Part shown: positions 35,469 through 38,423 of the stretch, piece after piece | Position numbering within the stretch: the stretch's first letter is position 1 | How the letters are laid out: each line of letters begins with the position of its first letter | Assembly: GCA_009780755.1 (NCBI GenBank) | Contig: WQZL01000002.1 | Coordinates: 1 to 38,423 of the forward strand | Length of the DNA stretch: 38,423 nucleotides | From: Promicromonosporaceae bacterium | GTDB taxonomy: Bacteria > Actinomycetota > Actinomycetes > Actinomycetales > Cellulomonadaceae | Reading direction: 5' to 3' | Translations under genes and position numbers: made by a program | Notes under the pieces: generated by a model | Database searches by the model: none | Seen by the model: the letters and a program-made list of their open reading frames with translations, nothing else | What the model was told of the DNA's origin: nothing

Positions 35469-36197
35469 TTATCGGGTCTGAACCACGGTCACCTTTATGC
35501 CGGTGATGGTCAGCGCGCCGGTTAAGGTCAGCGAGTTGCCAGCGGCGGCGTCATGGTGAGCGGGGGAGTCCGCAATATCGTCGCCAAAGGCGTACTCGAT
35601 CACGATGGCAATCTCGCCTTCGGCGAGGGGGCCGTCGTCGTCGGGTCCCCAGTCCTCGTCGAGCCAGGTGTATGGGGTCACGGTTATCGTGTCGCCCCAC
35701 GCGGCGAAGGAGGCGGGTGCCATCTCGATGTTGTCCCACACCGCGCCTTCAACCTCGACAACGAGGTGTTCACCGACTAGGTCGATGTCGGCATCAGCGG
35801 GTAAGGCAATCGCGAAAATACCGGTGAGTTGATCGCCTGGCACGACGGCAAAGTCGGCGAGCGTGATCTCTAGGCCACCGTTGTTGGCATCGGCCGGCAT
35901 ATCCAGCCAGTCGCCATAATCGGCATCGCCAATCCAGTCATTGCCCTGCGGCTCAAAGGTGTCATCCGTCACTTCTGCTGAGGTGTCGAACCAGCCAAGA
36001 AGGGAGATATCGCCCTCCTGGTCATTGAGCGTCCAGCTACCGGAGAAGATGGTTGGGTCGCTGACGCCGGTGAACAGTAGGTCTGCTTCCTCAGCCCAGC
36101 GAGCAAACGTACTGGCCCCGCCGAGCAGCACGGCCACGGCTGCCGCCGCGCAAAGTCCCGCTTTCGCCTTGGAGGGCTTGCGGATCGTTGTCTTCAT
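35469..36197 (-). CDS. Alternate-type signal peptide secreted protein (SipW-dependent class)
   Basis: MKTTIRKPSKAKAGLCAAAAVAVLLGGASTFARWAEEADL; ATG at 36197 with SD GAGAGG. Confidence 0.85.
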   Translation of the reverse strand: MKTTIRKPSKAKAGLCAAAAVAVLLGGASTFARWAEEADLLFTGVSDPTIFSGSWTLNDQEGDISLLGWFDTSAEVTDDTFEPQGNDWIGDADYGDWLDMPADANNGGLEITLADFAVVPGDQLTGIFAIALPADADIDLVGEHLVVEVEGAVWDNIEMAPASFAAWGDTITVTPYTWLDEDWGPDDDGPLAEGEIAIVIEYAFGDDIADSPAHHDAAAGNSLTLTGALTITGIKVTVVQTR

Positions 36198-36398
36198 GAT
36201 CTTGCCTCTCAGTTGAGTGGACGCGGGAGCGTCCGTTGGCGCTACCCAACCCTTGGTGGCGCAATCTGAAAAGTCATCTGTCGCCAAAAGTCGCTCTTTT
36301 TCAGAATTGGCGCCCCCTGATCGATAGAACCGCTCGGCGAAGCGGTGACGACTCTCACACTCGCGCGTCACCTCTCCCGGTGATTCACCGCTCTGCGG

Positions 36399-36497
36399 CT
36401 GGTTGAGTAGGCCGACGAAGGAGGCCGTGTCGAAACTACTTGACGTACGGTTGGTGGTTTCGACATGTCGGGCCTGGCGACCCTCCTACTCAACCAC
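36399..36497. repeat. Imperfect palindromic intergenic repeat (REP-like)
   Basis: TGGTTGAGTAGG...GTCGAAAC on the left and its complement GTTTCGAC...CCTACTCAACCA on the right. Confidence 0.7.
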
Positions 36498-36554
36498 CCG
36501 GTTTGGTGCCGGATGAGGATTTGTGTGGGGTGGCCCAGGCGGTAGCCTGTGGTC

Positions 36555-36893
36555 ATGAGCGCTGAAAAGTCTGGCCGGGATGTTGTTTTGGAGATTGGTG
36601 ATCGCGTGCGCGCCGGGGTATCCGTGACGCATGGCGAGAAGGTGGTGATGGGTGACGCCGAGATTCTGCCCGTCGCCGCGACCGCCTACGGTTTCGGCGG
36701 CGGCGGAGACAACAACGGCAACGGCGGAGGCGGCGGTGGAAGCTGGTCGCTGCCGTTTGGCGCCTGGATCACTCGGGACGGCAAGACCGTGTTTGAGCCT
36801 AACTCCGTGGTGATAACGGTGGCCTCGATTCCGCTGCTCTGCGTCATCGGGCGCTCTGTTGTTCGCATCATCAAGGCGGTCCGCGCTCGCTGA
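36555..36893 (+). CDS. GerW/YtfJ-like protein
   Basis: GDRVRAGVSVTHGEKVVMGDAEILPVAATAYGFGGGG...GAWITRDGKTVFEPNSVVI. Confidence 0.6.
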   Translation: MSAEKSGRDVVLEIGDRVRAGVSVTHGEKVVMGDAEILPVAATAYGFGGGGDNNGNGGGGGGSWSLPFGAWITRDGKTVFEPNSVVITVASIPLLCVIGRSVVRIIKAVRAR

Positions 36894-36909
36894 GCTAGGG
36901 TTACCGCTC

Positions 36910-37299
36910 GTGGATGATGTGATTCGGGTGGCCGCCATGCTGTTGCGCGACGAGGCCGGGCGGGTGTTGACCGTGCGAAAGCAGGGCACCGAACGATTCA
37001 TGCACCCCGGGGGAAAACCGGAGCCAGGGGAGAGCTATTTCGCCACCGCGCTGCGGGAATGTCGCGAGGAGCTAGGCGTCGAACTCGACGCCAGCCGGGT
37101 GCGCCCGGTGGGAGTCTTTACCGCCGAGGCCGCAAACGAACCCGGCTACACCTGCGAAGGTACCTTCTTCGAGTACATCGAGCCGCTGCCCATCGAACCC
37201 GCCGCCTCTGCCGAGATTGCCGAGATTCGTTGGGTAGATCCGGCCAACCTCCCGCCCAATATCGCCCCGCTAGCCACGGTTGTGCTGGCGGCGATCTGA
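36910..37299 (+). CDS. NUDIX hydrolase (GTG start)
   Basis: GGKPEPGESYFATALRECREELGVE Nudix box. Confidence 0.9.
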   Translation: MDDVIRVAAMLLRDEAGRVLTVRKQGTERFMHPGGKPEPGESYFATALRECREELGVELDASRVRPVGVFTAEAANEPGYTCEGTFFEYIEPLPIEPAASAEIAEIRWVDPANLPPNIAPLATVVLAAI

Positions 37300-37358
37300 G
37301 ATCGGTCGCGGCCTGGCCAACTGCGCTGCCCGGCAGCGCAACAGCCTAGACTGCGTGC

Positions 37359-38327
37359 GTGCGTTTGCTATTTGCTGGAACCCCCGAGGCGGCCATCCCC
37401 TCCCTGGCGGCACTGATCGCCTCCAATCATGAGGTGGTGGCCGTTCTCACCCGCCCCGATGCTCCGGTTGGGCGCCGCAGGCGGTTGACGCCATCGCCCG
37501 TGCGCGTCGTCGCCGAGGCTGCCGGGATTCCCGTGTGCACCGATGTGCCGCGCGGTGATGAGTTCGTAACCTGGCTACGTGGCCTGGCCATAGATGCCGC
37601 ACCCGTTGTCGCCTATGGGCATCTGCTGCGCCCCGAGGTACTCGCTGCACTGCCCTTTGGCTGGGTGAACCTGCATTTCTCTTTGCTGCCCGCCTGGCGC
37701 GGTGCCGCCCCCGTGCAGCGCGCCATCATCGCTGGCGACGAGGTGACCGGCGCCACCACTTTCCTGCTCGATGAGGGCATGGATACCGGCCCGACGCTGG
37801 GCGTGATGACCGAGAGCATCAGGGAACGCGACACCTCCGGTGACCTGTTGGTTCGTCTCGCCGCCGCCGGGGCCGAGCTGCTGGTCAAGACGCTTGACGC
37901 GCTGGAGGCCGGGGCATTATCGCCCGCTCCGCAACCATCGGAGGGGGTATCGCTCGCGCCCAAGCTGCTGCCAGATGACGCCTTCATCGACTTCCAAATC
38001 CCGGCGGTGGCCATTGATCGACTAATTCGGGGCTGCACGCCGGCGCCCGGTGCCTGGACGATGCACCCGGAGGGTTGGCGCTTGGGTCTTGGGCCGGTGA
38101 CGCCGCAGCCCGACGTTGTTGACCTGGCACCGGGTGAGGTATGGGCGGGTAAGCGCTCTGTGCTGGTTGGCACCATCACCTGCGCCGTCGAACTTGGCCT
38201 CGTTCAACCATTCGGTAGGAAGCCAATGCCCGCCGCCGACTGGGCGCGCGGAGCAGTCAAGGCGACCCACTACACACGAAACTTGTTTGCCAACCACCGG
38301 CTGGGCCAGGCTCTGAGGCCGGACTAA
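37359..38327 (+). CDS. fmt: Methionyl-tRNA formyltransferase
   Basis: MRLLFAGTPEAAIPSLAALI...VNLHFSLLPAWRGAAPVQRAIIAGDEVTGATTFLLDEGMDTGP. Confidence 0.97.
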   Translation: MRLLFAGTPEAAIPSLAALIASNHEVVAVLTRPDAPVGRRRRLTPSPVRVVAEAAGIPVCTDVPRGDEFVTWLRGLAIDAAPVVAYGHLLRPEVLAALPFGWVNLHFSLLPAWRGAAPVQRAIIAGDEVTGATTFLLDEGMDTGPTLGVMTESIRERDTSGDLLVRLAAAGAELLVKTLDALEAGALSPAPQPSEGVSLAPKLLPDDAFIDFQIPAVAIDRLIRGCTPAPGAWTMHPEGWRLGLGPVTPQPDVVDLAPGEVWAGKRSVLVGTITCAVELGLVQPFGRKPMPAADWARGAVKATHYTRNLFANHRLGQALRPD

Positions 38328-38349
38328 CTATTGGAGCGGAAAAGAAAAG

Positions 38350-38423
38350 ATGAGTGAACAACGCAGGCAACCACCAAGGCAGCGCGACGACCGCCGCGAC
38401 TTACCAGATCGCCGGGATCAGCA
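38350..38423 (+). CDS. N-terminal fragment of the gene after fmt; possibly rsmB by usual gene order
   Basis: ATG at 38350, MSEQRRQPPRQRDDRRDLPDRRDQ..., open to the window edge; order fmt-rsmB is common. Confidence 0.5.
   Translation, partial: MSEQRRQPPRQRDDRRDLPDRRDQ

Overview
High-GC actinobacterial window. Bases ~1-30352 look like the tRNA-proximal part of an integrative conjugative element (ICE) abutting the 3' end of a tRNA-Arg(TCT) gene (30353-30425, minus). Bases ~30426-38423 look like host chromosome: a SnoaL-like protein, a SipW-type signal peptidase with three alternate-signal-peptide surface proteins, a GerW/YtfJ-like protein, a NUDIX hydrolase, fmt, and the start of the next gene. 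The ICE part carries ssb, a 2189-aa LPXTG surface protein, a small Cys-motif peptide, an SLH protein, and a long minus-strand T4SS operon (coupling protein, VirB4-like ATPase, SCO6880-like protein, VirB6/TrbL-like channel, small two-TM proteins, bifunctional wall hydrolase). It also carries a replication-initiator-like gene and an unusual control operon. The most interesting region is 22.3-30.4 kb. There, about ten minus ORFs form a chain joined mostly by 4-nt ATGA/GTGA overlaps, starting from an XRE regulator. Three plus-strand genes are nested antisense inside ORFs of that chain, each preceded by a homologous leader of about 220-234 bp (two copies share a perfect 73-bp block, the third is about 72% identical over 54 nt). 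At the tRNA end, two divergent HTH genes share a mirror-symmetric promoter region, and the plus-strand HTH ORF reads into the tRNA attachment site. That topology resembles integration-dependent repressor switches. All calls come from reading the sequence; no searches were run.
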